From NCBI RefSeq assembly GCF_049985285.1, contig NZ_JBNIEU010000002.1:1-64000 (forward strand): a stretch of DNA of 64,000 nt, written 5' to 3'. Position 1 is the first letter of the stretch, and each line of letters begins with the position of its first letter. Below the pieces are notes generated by a model. That model worked only from the letters and a program-made list of their open reading frames with translations. It made no database searches and was not told the DNA's origin. Shown one piece after another: positions 44,090 to 52,356 of this stretch. The DNA comes from Aestuariirhabdus sp049985285. GTDB lineage: Bacteria > Pseudomonadota > Gammaproteobacteria > Pseudomonadales > Aestuariirhabdaceae. Made by a program: the position numbers and the translations under genes.

Positions 44090-45433
44090 TTAGTGCGGAG
44101 CCACACTCTCGTCGAGTGTCGCGCGCAGGCAGTTGGGCAGTGCCTCTTCGATACGCACCTGAACGAACTTGCCGATCAGGCGTGGGTCACTGGAGCTAAA
44201 AATGACCACCCGATTGTTCTCGGTGCGCGCCTGCAGCTGGCCCGGGTCACGCTTGGAGTAGCCGGTCACCAGCACCTCCTCGGTATTGCCCACCATGCGC
44301 CGGCTGATCTCCATCGCTTGCTGGATGATGCGGGTTTGCAGTATCTCCAGACGCTGTTTTTTCACCGTTTCCGGGGTGTCGTCGGCCAGGTCCGCCGCTG
44401 GTGTGCCGGGGCGGGCGCTGTAGACGAAACTAAAGGAGTGGTCGAAGCCGATGTCGGTGATCAGCTTCATGGTTTGCTCAAAATCCTTCTCGGTTTCACC
44501 GGGGAAGCCGATAATAAAGTCCGATGATATGCTCATTCCGGGGCGCAGCTTGCGCAGGGCGCGAATACGGGATTTGTACTCCAACGCAGTGTGTCCACGC
44601 TTCATGGCCGCGAGGATGCGGTCGGAGCCACTTTGCACCGGCAGGTGCAGGTGGGTGACCAGTTCCGGTACCTCGGCGTAGACCTGAACCAACGCATCGG
44701 AAAACTCGATCGGGTGGGAGGTGGTAAAGCGAATGCGGCCGATGCCGTCGATCGCCGCCACCAGGGTGATTAACTCGGCCAGGTCAGCGATCGAGCCATC
44801 GTCCCGTTCGCCCCGGTAGGCGTTTACGTTCTGCCCCAGCAGGTTGATCTCGCGTACGCCCTGGGCGGCGAGGTGGGCGCACTCGGCGATCACGTCGTCA
44901 AAGGGACGGCTGACCTCTTCGCCGCGGGTATAGGGCACGACGCAAAAGGTGCAGTATTTGCTGCACCCCTCCATTACCGACACAAAAGCGCTGGGGCCAT
45001 CGACGCTGGGTTCGGGCAGACGGTCAAATTTTTCGATCTCGGGGAAGGAAACATCCACCACCGCCTTGCCGCTGTCGCGCATGGCATCGATCATCTCGGG
45101 CACGCGATGCAGGGTCTGGGGGCCAAACACCAGGTCGACGTGAGGTGCGCGCTTGCGGATAGCGTCACCCTCCTGGGATGCAACACAGCCGCCGACCCCG
45201 ATCATCAGCTCGGGGTTCTTGTCCTTGAACTTTTTCCAACGCCCCAGCTGGTGGAATACTTTTTCCTGAGCTTTTTCGCGGATTGAACAGGTGTTGAGTA
45301 GCAGGACATCCGCCTCGTTGGCGTTGTCGGTCAGCTCCAGCTCGTGACTTTCTCCGAGCAGGTCGGCCATACGCGCCGAATCATACTCGTTCATCTGGCA
45401 GCCATGGGTCTTGATAAACAGCTTCTTGGCCAT
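44090..45433 (-). CDS. miaB: tRNA-2-methylthio-N6-dimethylallyladenosine synthase
   Basis: A 447-residue radical SAM methylthiotransferase acting on A37 of tRNAs. The N-terminal cluster domain starts KLFIKTHGCQMNEYDS with further cysteines in LNTCSIREKA and GGCVASQEG; the radical SAM cluster is EGCSKYCTFCVVPYTRG; a TRAM domain (VLVTGYSKR) ends the protein. It is the first gene of the leftward miaB-to-lnt cluster. Confidence 0.97.
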   Translation of the reverse strand: MAKKLFIKTHGCQMNEYDSARMADLLGESHELELTDNANEADVLLLNTCSIREKAQEKVFHQLGRWKKFKDKNPELMIGVGGCVASQEGDAIRKRAPHVDLVFGPQTLHRVPEMIDAMRDSGKAVVDVSFPEIEKFDRLPEPSVDGPSAFVSVMEGCSKYCTFCVVPYTRGEEVSRPFDDVIAECAHLAAQGVREINLLGQNVNAYRGERDDGSIADLAELITLVAAIDGIGRIRFTTSHPIEFSDALVQVYAEVPELVTHLHLPVQSGSDRILAAMKRGHTALEYKSRIRALRKLRPGMSISSDFIIGFPGETEKDFEQTMKLITDIGFDHSFSFVYSARPGTPAADLADDTPETVKKQRLEILQTRIIQQAMEISRRMVGNTEEVLVTGYSKRDPGQLQARTENNRVVIFSSSDPRLIGKFVQVRIEEALPNCLRATLDESVAPH

Positions 45434-45487
45434 AGGGGTTATTTCGGAATTCCGCAGTAAAAAATAAGGGGGCGTTGAGGATCGCGC

Positions 45488-45493
45488 ATTATA
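45488..45493 (-). promoter_or_regulatory. Consensus -10 element upstream of miaB
   Basis: On the minus strand this is a perfect TATAAT, 54 bases before the miaB start codon. No convincing -35 hexamer is seen at 16-18 bases. Confidence 0.4.
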
Positions 45494-45576
45494 TAGGCAG
45501 ACATGGATAAATCCTAGCCGTATGGTATTCTTACGCCCCCCTCAAAATAGCCCCTATTTTTACTGGGTAAACGGCC

Positions 45577-45903
45577 ATGTCGAAGCAGATTTTCAAGGTT
45601 ATATTTCTTAATGATGGGCAGGTGTTCGAGCTCTATGCCAAACAGGTCTATCAGAGCGATCTGTATGGGTTTATCGAGGTCGAGGAGTTTCTATTTGGGG
45701 AGCGCTCCCAGCTGCTGGTGGACCCTGCTGAAGAGAAGTTGAAGAGCGAGTTTTCCGGCGTTCGCCGCAGCTATATCCCGATGACCGCGATCGTTCGTAT
45801 CGATGAGGTGGAAAAAGAGGGTGCCGTCAAAATCCATGCGAGCCAGGGCAATAAGGTGACCCAGTTACCACTGCCCCCTTTTAAACCCGATAGCGGCAAT
45901 TGA
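45577..45903 (+). CDS. DUF1820 family protein
   Basis: A 108-residue protein of the DUF1820 family, restricted to gammaproteobacteria and without known function. The conserved parts KVIFLNDGQVFELYAKQV, DLYGFIEVEEFLFGE, VDPAEEKLKSEFSGV and RSYIPMTAIVRIDEV are complete. No membrane segment is present. It stands alone, divergent from miaB; the structured RNA element begins about 90 bases after its stop. Confidence 0.9.
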   Translation: MSKQIFKVIFLNDGQVFELYAKQVYQSDLYGFIEVEEFLFGERSQLLVDPAEEKLKSEFSGVRRSYIPMTAIVRIDEVEKEGAVKIHASQGNKVTQLPLPPFKPDSGN

Positions 45904-45990
45904 TGGCGAATATCCTACAGCGCTCAATCACTATCTCTACTGTGTTGGGCTCTCTACCCCGGGCATACTGAATCTGCCTAGGATAGCATT

Positions 45991-46097
45991 CACACAAGGA
46001 CGTGTATCAGGCAATCACTTGCAGGAGCATTACCCGGAAGGATCCGGAGTTGCCTGAACCCGAAACAACCCGCGCGCAAGCCGGGTTGTTTTTTTAT
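45991..46097 (+). ncRNA. Putative CsrA/RsmA-sequestering small RNA (RsmX/Y/Z or CsrB-like)
   Basis: About 105 bases fold by eye into three hairpins that each show AGGA in the loop: ACAC-AAGGAC-GTGT (45992-46005), TGC-AGGA-GCA (46020-46029) and CCGGA-AGGA-TCCGG (46034-46047). A perfect outer stem CAGGCAA/TTGCCTG (46008-46014 with 46050-46056) encloses the second and third. A strong Rho-independent terminator ends it. GGA in hairpin loops plus a terminator in about 100-120 bases is the hallmark of RsmX/Y/Z RNAs. A TAGGAT at 45979-45984 could be the -10 of a promoter starting near 45991; there is no good -35, and no GacA-type upstream site (TGTAAG-N6-CTTACA) is seen. The alternative is a structured 3' UTR of the DUF1820 gene. 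Confidence 0.68.
46063..46097 (+). terminator. Rho-independent terminator of the small RNA
   Basis: A perfect 10-bp stem (AAACAACCCG / CGGGTTGTTT) with a 9-base loop runs into a seven-T tract (46089-46095). It follows the AGGA hairpins by six bases and is 160 bases away from the DUF1820 gene. Confidence 0.9.
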
Positions 46098-46100
46098 GTA

Positions 46101-46212
46101 CAGGATGTACGGTATGCCGCGGGGTCATGGATGGCCAGGAGCGGCGGGAACAGGATGTACGGTATGCCGCGGGGTCATGGATGGCCAGGAGCGGCGGGAA
46201 CAGGATGTACGG
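46101..46212. repeat. 50-bp tandem direct repeat, two full copies and a 12-base third
   Basis: 46101-46150 and 46151-46200 are identical; 46201-46212 repeats the first 12 bases. Each unit begins CAGGATGTACGG and holds GCCGC and GCGGC arms 20 bases apart that can pair, with CCAGGA between them. Around 46098-46110 the sequence GTAC-AGGAT-GTAC forms a hairpin with AGGA in the loop. There is no unique spacer between copies, so it is not CRISPR. Open frames across the repeats have no ribosome site and look non-coding. Confidence 0.9.
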
Positions 46213-46359
46213 GCCGATAGCTGCGCTCCTGCGCAATCGGCACTTCTGACATCCCTGTCAGTCGTATGCCGCGGGGCCATGGAGGGCGACAGCGATCCAG
46301 AGGGATGGGCCAACCGATAGCTTGTGGTACATATAAACGGCACCACCCAGGAGAACCCC
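46213..46359. repeat. Diverged copy of the repeat and leader of the ACT-domain gene
   Basis: A segment at about 46264-46282 (GTATGCCGCGGGGCCATGG) matches the core of the 50-bp repeat with one change. A short palindrome TGACA-TCCC-TGTCA lies just before it. No gene or clear promoter is seen; CAGGAGAACC close to the end is the ribosome site of the next gene. Confidence 0.5.
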
Positions 46360-46755
46360 ATGGTTGGAGAGACAAACTTAGGTAAATTGCTGGCATCCAT
46401 GTCGCCCGAGCTATTGCCGGATGAATACGTTTTTTGCACGGTACCGGGGGAGTATGGTGATTATTTGCAACTGTCGCCCTTGGCCTGTTTTCGTGAAACC
46501 GAAGGGTTGACGCTTGTGGTTACGAAGAGTGCGGCTATCGCCGGTCAGATGCCCTTTGAGTCGGTATTCAAGGCCATCACCCTAACGATTCACTCCAGCC
46601 TTGACGCGGTTGGTTTAACGGCGGCAGTTTCAACCAAGCTGGCTGAAAATGGGATCAGTGCCAATGTAATCGCCGCCTATTATCACGATCACATTTTTGT
46701 TCAGGCCCAGAAGGCCGAATTAGCGCTCAACGCATTAAGTGAGTTTGGTCGTTAG
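46360..46755 (+). CDS. ACT domain-containing protein
   Basis: A 131-residue protein with two ACT-like halves of the kind found in small amino-acid-binding regulators (CASTOR/ACT_7 type). Visible parts are LGKLLASMSPELLPDEYVF, GLTLVVTKSAAIAGQ, ITLTIHSSLDAVGLTAAVS and ANVIAAYYHDHIFV. The ligand and partner are unknown. The ATG at 46360 follows CAGGAG; a frame from 46324 lacks a ribosome site. It is monocistronic and convergent with the Sel1 gene. Confidence 0.85.
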   Translation: MVGETNLGKLLASMSPELLPDEYVFCTVPGEYGDYLQLSPLACFRETEGLTLVVTKSAAIAGQMPFESVFKAITLTIHSSLDAVGLTAAVSTKLAENGISANVIAAYYHDHIFVQAQKAELALNALSEFGR

Positions 46756-46833
46756 CGTTCAGGAGATGGTTGAGGGGCGAGCGCCCGTTTCGGTCTGTGG
46801 AGTTCCAGTATCAAGCTGGAGTATTACCAACCC

Positions 46834-47433
46834 TCAGTATTCCGGCAGCCCCAGCGGGATCGTTGTGGTCGGCACGGGCGTGCTGACCAGACTGGCGCGG
46901 TAGTTTTTGAAGATGCGGCTGAGGGTGTAGAACGCCTGAAGTTTTTGCTCCTCGCTAAGCGCTTCGGAGAACAGGTCGATGGCGTTCATCGCCTCATCGA
47001 AGCCGTTGACGGCGGACATCTTCATCATGATGTAGGCTTCGGTTCGATTCTGTGCGGTACCCTCTCCACGATAGAGCATAAAGGCGATCTGGTATTGCGC
47101 TTGGGCGTGGCCCTGCAAAGAGGCACGCTGAAACCAGGTCATCGCTTGCTGGGGCTCGCGTGGTATCACAATGCCTTCGTAGTAGAGGTTTCCAAGCAGG
47201 AACTGCGCCTGTGGATCGCCCCCGGATGCGGCTTGCTCGCAGGCGGCCAGGGCGTAGGGAACGTCGGTTTCCTGCGAGCTGATGCGGCAGCGCTCGGCGG
47301 CGGGTACCAGCAACGAGTTAACGTTGAACTTGAGGTAGTCAACCGGTGGTGAGGGTTGTGCGCTGAGAGAGGGACTACTTGCCAGCAGTAGGGTGCTGAC
47401 AATCAGGGCAGCCAGGTATCTCATTTTAGGCAC
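46834..47433 (-). CDS. Exported Sel1-like repeat protein
   Basis: A 199-residue protein. A signal peptide (LAALIVSTLLLASSPSLSAQ) precedes two Sel1/TPR-like repeats: GGDPQAQFLLGNLYYEGI and GHAQAQYQIAFMLYRGEGT. Such proteins act as periplasmic scaffolds or regulators; I do not recognise a specific one. The start is MPK at 47433 or the ATG at 47424 (MRYLAAL). The C-terminal 60 residues have no repeat. Confidence 0.78.
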   Translation of the reverse strand: MPKMRYLAALIVSTLLLASSPSLSAQPSPPVDYLKFNVNSLLVPAAERCRISSQETDVPYALAACEQAASGGDPQAQFLLGNLYYEGIVIPREPQQAMTWFQRASLQGHAQAQYQIAFMLYRGEGTAQNRTEAYIMMKMSAVNGFDEAMNAIDLFSEALSEEQKLQAFYTLSRIFKNYRASLVSTPVPTTTIPLGLPEY

Positions 47434-47512
47434 AGCGGTTTCCGGGGCGGTTGGTTAAAAACAGATCAGTTAATTTATACACCCGCCAGCGGGCTTTGTA
47501 AATGAGTCCATA

Positions 47513-48166
47513 CTAACCTGCTAACGTCCTTTCCTGCTGGTTCTTTTCGCGCATTCTATGACGCAGCAGGAAAAACAGTGCGCTGGCAAGGAAGAGATTG
47601 GACAGCGCTAGCAGGTAATGAAACAGATCGACCCGTAACCAGCCGCTGAGACTCCCCTGGGTACCGATGACCAGTCCGGCTATGGCGCTTGCCGATGCAC
47701 CGGCCACGCCAAACAGGGCAATGGAGCGATGACGGCGGGCCTGGTAGATGGAGCAACCGGCGATTAGCAACAGCGCAGTAGCGCCGAGTATTATGCGGTA
47801 TTGCGGAATCCACTCGAGGCGCCGAGCGAACTCGAACGCGACCATAAGCGCCAGTAGCAAGCGTCCCCAGCCGGGCCGGCTCAGGGGGCGCGGTAGGCTC
47901 AGGCACAGAAACGCGGTGCCGATCAGGGGCAGTGCCATAAAGGTTGCGACCTGACTGAACAGGTTATGTACCTCGCGCCACTGCTCGCCGAGGCCGAAGC
48001 GGAGGGTGCCAAACAGCGCCGCGAGAGTGAACGCAAGAAAGCCGACCATGGCACCGAGAGCGGCGGCACGGTCGGTTTCGCTGGAGTTGCTGCGCTGCAC
48101 CACCATCACCAGGGCAAAGCCGCTGCTTAGGCACAGAACAGCGTCGGAGATAGCGGTACTCAGCAT
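47513..48166 (-). CDS. Integral membrane protein of unknown function
   Basis: A 217-residue protein with about six hydrophobic helices (AAALGAMVGFLAFTLAALFG, LLLALMVAFEF, IILGATALLLIAGC, ALFGVAGASASAIAGLVIG, LSNLFLASALFFLL). I do not recognise the family. It starts 12 bases after hemL on the same strand and is probably co-transcribed with it. No motif suggests a substrate. Confidence 0.72.
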   Translation of the reverse strand: MLSTAISDAVLCLSSGFALVMVVQRSNSSETDRAAALGAMVGFLAFTLAALFGTLRFGLGEQWREVHNLFSQVATFMALPLIGTAFLCLSLPRPLSRPGWGRLLLALMVAFEFARRLEWIPQYRIILGATALLLIAGCSIYQARRHRSIALFGVAGASASAIAGLVIGTQGSLSGWLRVDLFHYLLALSNLFLASALFFLLRHRMREKNQQERTLAG

Positions 48167-48178
48167 GGAACGAATCGC

Positions 48179-49459
48179 CTAGAGTTGGGCAAAGGCATTC
48201 TCGGCGGCATCGAGGGTGAGCTGGATCTCCTTGTCGCCGTGAGCTTTGGAGACAAATCCTGCCTCAAAGGCCGACGGAGCCAGGTACACGCCCTGATCGA
48301 GCATGAGATGGAAAAAGCGCTTGAAGCGCTCGGCGTCGCAGCTCATTACCTGCTCGAAGCTGGTGACCTGTGGCAGGTCGGTGAAGAAGAGGCCGAACAT
48401 GGCCCCCACCTGCACGGTAGTAAAGGGGATGCCGGCTTGGTCGGCGCGCTGCTTCAAGCCGCTGAGCAGTTGTGCGGTGGTGGCGCTGAGTTCATCGTAA
48501 AAACCCTCGCCAGAGATCGCTTCCAGCATAGCCAGACCTGCGGCCATAGCGACCGGGTTACCGGACAGGGTGCCTGCCTGGTACACAGGTCCGGCGGGAG
48601 CCAGTTGCTGCATGATGTCGCGACGGCCGCCGAAGGCCCCTACCGGCATGCCGCCACCGATGATCTTGCCGAGGGTAGTCAGGTCCGGTGTCACCTGATA
48701 GATAGACTGGGCTCCGGCCAGGGCAACGCGGAAGCCGGTCATCACCTCGTCGAAGATCAGTACGCTCTGGTGTTGGTCGCACAGGTCGCGCAGCGTCTCC
48801 AGAAAGCCGGGCAGTGGAGGAATGCAGTTCATGTTGCCGGCAACCGGTTCGACGATGATGCAGGCGATCTGGTCGCCGATGGCGTTGAATAGCTCGCGCA
48901 CCGCCTCTGCATCGTTGTACGGCAGGGTCAGGGTGTGCTCGGCTACCGATGCGGGCACGCCCGGTGAGTTGGGGACGCCGAGGGTAAGCGCGCCGGAGCC
49001 AGCCTTGACCAGCAGCGAGTCGGCGTGGCCGTGGTAGCAGCCCTCAAACTTGAGAATCTTGTCGCGTCCGGTGAAGCCGCGGGCTAGTCGAATGGCGCTC
49101 ATGGTAGCCTCGGTACCGGAGTTGACCATGCGCACCTGATCGATAGACGGGATCAGCTCGCACACCTTCTCCGCCATGCGGATTTCGATTTCAGTGGGAG
49201 CACCAAAGCTGAGCCCCAACTCGATCTGTTGCAGCACTGCATCGATTACCGAGGGGTGGTTATGGCCCAGGATCATGGGTCCCCAGGAGCCGATGTAATC
49301 GACGTAGGCCTTGTTGTCCTCGTCGAAGATATAGGCACCCTTGGCGCGTTGAAAGAAGACGGGGGTACCGCCGACGCCGTTGAAGGCTCGTACGGGAGAG
49401 TTTACGCCGCCGGGGATGCTGATCTTGGCCTGGTCAAAAAGCTGTTCGGATCGGGACAT
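48179..49459 (-). CDS. hemL: Glutamate-1-semialdehyde 2,1-aminomutase
   Basis: A 426-residue PLP enzyme that makes 5-aminolevulinate, the C5 route entry to haem. The N-terminus PGGVNSPVRAFNGVGG, the HNHPSVIDAV segment, FEGCYHGHADSLLVKAGSG and the PLP lysine in TTLGKIIGGGMPVGAFGG are all present at normal length. It follows thiE after 12 bases on the same strand, as in Pseudomonas. Confidence 0.98.
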   Translation of the reverse strand: MSRSEQLFDQAKISIPGGVNSPVRAFNGVGGTPVFFQRAKGAYIFDEDNKAYVDYIGSWGPMILGHNHPSVIDAVLQQIELGLSFGAPTEIEIRMAEKVCELIPSIDQVRMVNSGTEATMSAIRLARGFTGRDKILKFEGCYHGHADSLLVKAGSGALTLGVPNSPGVPASVAEHTLTLPYNDAEAVRELFNAIGDQIACIIVEPVAGNMNCIPPLPGFLETLRDLCDQHQSVLIFDEVMTGFRVALAGAQSIYQVTPDLTTLGKIIGGGMPVGAFGGRRDIMQQLAPAGPVYQAGTLSGNPVAMAAGLAMLEAISGEGFYDELSATTAQLLSGLKQRADQAGIPFTTVQVGAMFGLFFTDLPQVTSFEQVMSCDAERFKRFFHLMLDQGVYLAPSAFEAGFVSKAHGDKEIQLTLDAAENAFAQL

Positions 49460-49471
49460 GGGGGTTCCTGT

Positions 49472-50110
49472 TCAAAAACTGTCAAAAGTGCTATTGAGGT
49501 CACGGGCTCGCTGTTCGATATCGCTACTCGAGAAGAGATGGTGGACCACAGCGATGGCATCCGCACCACGGGAAATTACCTGGCCGGCATTATCCACGGT
49601 AATGCCTCCGATGGCTACCAGCGGCAGCTGCAACTGTGAGCGTGCCCGCACCAGCAAGTCCAGCGGCGCGCTAGGGGCGTCGGGCTTGGTGAGGGAGGGA
49701 AAGAAACGGCCGAAAGCAACGTAGCTAGCCCCCGCTTGCTGAGCCTCCAGTGCGAGGCTCAGGGAGTCGTGACAGGTGATGCCGATGATGGCCTCGGGGC
49801 CCAATTCGGCGCGGGCCTGTCGCAGTTTGCTGTCGCCCTGGCCCAGATGCACCCCGGCGGCGTCGCAGGCCCTGGCCAATGCGAGGTCATCGTTGATCAG
49901 CAGGGGCACCGAGTAGCGGTCGCACAGTTGCTTGAGTTGGGACGCCTGCTTGAGGCGGCGCTCGGTGTGCGGGCTCTTGTCGCGGTACTGCACCAGGGCA
50001 GCCCCTCCCCTTAGGGCTTGCTCGACCGCGCGCAGGAGTTGTGCGGGCGGCAGCAGGGAGGCGTCGGTGATGGCGTAGAGGCCCTGGATCATAGCGCGAG
50101 TAGCGGTCAT
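49472..50110 (-). CDS. thiE: Thiamine-phosphate synthase
   Basis: A 212-residue TIM-barrel enzyme joining HMP-PP and thiazole phosphate. The diphosphate site is QYRDKS; VPLLINDDLALA, GVHLGQGDSKL, GITCHDS and ASYVAFGRFFPSLTKP are family motifs, and VAIGGITVDN follows. It overlaps thiD by four bases, so the two thiamine steps are coupled. No TPP riboswitch is seen upstream. Confidence 0.96.
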   Translation of the reverse strand: MTATRAMIQGLYAITDASLLPPAQLLRAVEQALRGGAALVQYRDKSPHTERRLKQASQLKQLCDRYSVPLLINDDLALARACDAAGVHLGQGDSKLRQARAELGPEAIIGITCHDSLSLALEAQQAGASYVAFGRFFPSLTKPDAPSAPLDLLVRARSQLQLPLVAIGGITVDNAGQVISRGADAIAVVHHLFSSSDIEQRARDLNSTFDSF

Positions 50111-50907
50111 GTGGCGGGCGTCGAACCTGTTCGCGGCAAACGTCCCGGGAAATTCTGGCCCTCACCAAGTGAGTAAGCGTTCACAAGGCTGTGATGGCAG
50201 TATTTTAAGGAGGCATTGCAGGCCTCCAGGGTGGTGTCGCCCTGGGCCAGGCGCGCCGCCAGGGCCGCGGCCAGAGTGCAGCCGCTGCCGTGGAACTCGC
50301 CATCGAGGCGCTCGCAATGGAAGGGGTGGTGCTGGCGCGAGGACGTATAGAGGTGGTGGCATATCTGGGTCGTGGGAGCATGGGTGCCCGTCAGCAGGAT
50401 CTGCCGAGCCCCGAGCCGGAACAGTTGTTCAGCGGCGAGTGCCTTGTCGGGTTCGTTCGCCAGGGCGGTTAGCTCAAGGGTGTTGGGGGTGCATAGGTGA
50501 GTCCGGGGTAGAAGGTCGCGGAGCGCGTCGGCCAACCCCTGGCGGGCGAGGGAGCCGCCACCACCGCCGGCGAGTACCGGATCCATCACCACGGGCACAT
50601 TGGGAAAGGGGGTCAAGATCTGCTGCACCGCCTCGACAATCTCCTTCGATGCCAATGCTCCCAGTTTGAAGGCCGCTGGGCGCAGGTCGGCGAGCAACAC
50701 CCGCGCCTGCTCGATTAATAGCGCCGGGTCGCCGGGTACCACCCGTTGTACGCCATGGCTGTCCTGTACCGTCTGGCAACTGATCAGGGGGCAGCAATGG
50801 GCGCCCATGGCAGCAATCGCTTCGATATCCGCGCCGATGCCTGCACCCCCCGTAGGGTCCAATCCAGAGATAGCGATAACCACGGCCGGAGCGGACATCA
50901 GTCGCAC
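50107..50907 (-). CDS. thiD: Hydroxymethylpyrimidine/phosphomethylpyrimidine kinase
   Basis: A 266-residue ribokinase-fold enzyme that phosphorylates HMP twice. ISGLDPTGGAGIGADIEA at the N-terminus, VVMDPVLAGGGGGSL, TPNTLELTAL and the anion-hole region FHGSGCTLAAALAA are present. It overlaps radA upstream by ten bases and thiE downstream by four. Confidence 0.96.
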   Translation of the reverse strand: MRLMSAPAVVIAISGLDPTGGAGIGADIEAIAAMGAHCCPLISCQTVQDSHGVQRVVPGDPALLIEQARVLLADLRPAAFKLGALASKEIVEAVQQILTPFPNVPVVMDPVLAGGGGGSLARQGLADALRDLLPRTHLCTPNTLELTALANEPDKALAAEQLFRLGARQILLTGTHAPTTQICHHLYTSSRQHHPFHCERLDGEFHGSGCTLAAALAARLAQGDTTLEACNASLKYCHHSLVNAYSLGEGQNFPGRLPRTGSTPAT

Positions 50908-52283
50908 TCCTGAATCCGTTCCAGCGCCTCGCTGAGGCTGGTCACAGCAAACAGCTGAATACCGGCGACCGGATCACGGGGCAGGTTAGCCTTGGGTACA
51001 ATTGCCTGTTTGAAGCCGTGCTTGGCCGCCTCCTGAATCCGCTCCTGGCCGTTGGCAACCGGGCGGATTTCGCCGGACAGGCCGACCTCGCCGAAGGCGA
51101 ACAGCTGCTGGTTAATAGGGCGATCCCGAAGGCTGGAAAGTATCGCCAGTATCACCGCAAGGTCGGCACTGGTTTCGGTGATACGGACGCCGCCAACGAC
51201 GTTAACAAACACATCCTGGTCGCTGGTAAAAATACCGCCGTGGCGGTTCAGTACCGCCAGCAGCATCGCCAGACGGTTCTGGTCAAGGCCCACCGTCACC
51301 CGTCTGGGGTTGCCCAGTTGGGAGTCCACCACCAACGCCTGCAGTTCCACCAGTAGCGGGCGAGAGCCCTCCCACAGAACGTTAATAATGCTGCCGGGGG
51401 TGCTCTTCTCGTTGCGGTTGAGGAAGATGGCCGAGGGGTTGCGCACCTCTTTCAAGCCGCGTTCGGTCATGGCGAAGATGCCGACCTCGTTGACCTGGCC
51501 AAAGCGGTTCTTGGTGGCGCGCATGATGCGGTAGCGGGAGTCGTCGCTGTTGCCCAGCATCAGCTGGGTATCGATGATGTGGGAGAGGGTCATGGGACCC
51601 GCCAGGGAGTTGTCCTTGGTGACGTGGCCTACGATCAACAATACGGTGTTGGTTTGTTTGGCGAAGCGGGTGAGAAATGCGGCACTTTCCCGCACCTGGG
51701 AGACTCCGCCGGGTGCGGAGTCGATGCCCGTCATATACATCACCTGGATCGAGTCGATGACGATGATGCCGGGTTTTTCCCGTTCGGCGATGGCGACCAC
51801 GTTCTCGGCGCTGGTTTCGGCCAACATTTTTAGTTGGTGGGTCGGCAGCCCCAGGCGTTGGGCGCGGCTGGCGATCTGTTGCAGGGACTCCTCGCCAGAG
51901 ACATAGAGTGCAGGCATCGATTGCGCGATATGGCACAGCACCTGCAACAGTACGGTGCTTTTTCCGGCGCCGGGGTTGCCTCCCAGCAGCACCGCGCTGC
52001 CGGGCACAAAACCTCCCCCAAGGACACGATCAAACTCCTCGATACCGCTGGAAAAACGAGGGGTCTGGCTGGTGTCGACATCCGCCAGTAGTTGCACCTC
52101 ACTGAGTGCGCCGGCAAAACCACTGCGTGGGGCGCTGGCGGACAGGTGGGGAGCGCTGCTGCCCAGGTTGATCTCGGAGAGGGTGTTCCAGGCTTTGCAG
52201 TCGGGGCACTGCCCCTGCCATTTGGTGGATTCGCTGCCGCAGTCGTTGCACACGAATGCCTTGCGGGATTTTGCTTTTGCCAT
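50898..52283 (-). CDS. radA: DNA repair protein RadA
   Basis: A 461-residue RecA-like branch migration ATPase. The N-terminal zinc finger (FVCNDCG and GQCPDCKAWNT), Walker A LGGNPGAGKSTVLLQ, the KNRFG motif (ATKNRFGQVNEVG) and the C-terminal Lon-like domain (FGEVGLSGEIRPVANG) are in order. It moves DNA branches during recombination. The ATG at 52283 gives the usual MAKAKSRKAF start. Confidence 0.97.
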   Translation of the reverse strand: MAKAKSRKAFVCNDCGSESTKWQGQCPDCKAWNTLSEINLGSSAPHLSASAPRSGFAGALSEVQLLADVDTSQTPRFSSGIEEFDRVLGGGFVPGSAVLLGGNPGAGKSTVLLQVLCHIAQSMPALYVSGEESLQQIASRAQRLGLPTHQLKMLAETSAENVVAIAEREKPGIIVIDSIQVMYMTGIDSAPGGVSQVRESAAFLTRFAKQTNTVLLIVGHVTKDNSLAGPMTLSHIIDTQLMLGNSDDSRYRIMRATKNRFGQVNEVGIFAMTERGLKEVRNPSAIFLNRNEKSTPGSIINVLWEGSRPLLVELQALVVDSQLGNPRRVTVGLDQNRLAMLLAVLNRHGGIFTSDQDVFVNVVGGVRITETSADLAVILAILSSLRDRPINQQLFAFGEVGLSGEIRPVANGQERIQEAAKHGFKQAIVPKANLPRDPVAGIQLFAVTSLSEALERIQECD

Positions 52284-52356
52284 GAGTTGGGCTCGAAGGT
52301 CGGTACAGCGAGGCTCGCACGAGGGCGCCAGGGAGGTCGTGGACGGGCGTTGCTAG

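Noticed and set aside
45904..45990. GacA upstream activating site before the small RNA
   Set aside because: No TGTAAG-N6-CTTACA-like palindrome was found; only CCTACA occurs without its partner half.
46101..46212. Possible CRISPR array
   Set aside because: The copies are directly adjacent with no unique spacers, and no cas genes are nearby.
46096..46439. Open frames across the tandem repeats on both strands (for example about 74 residues plus and 104 residues minus)
   Set aside because: They consist of repeated translation of the 50-bp units, have no ribosome-binding site and no family resemblance, and overlap a real gene start.
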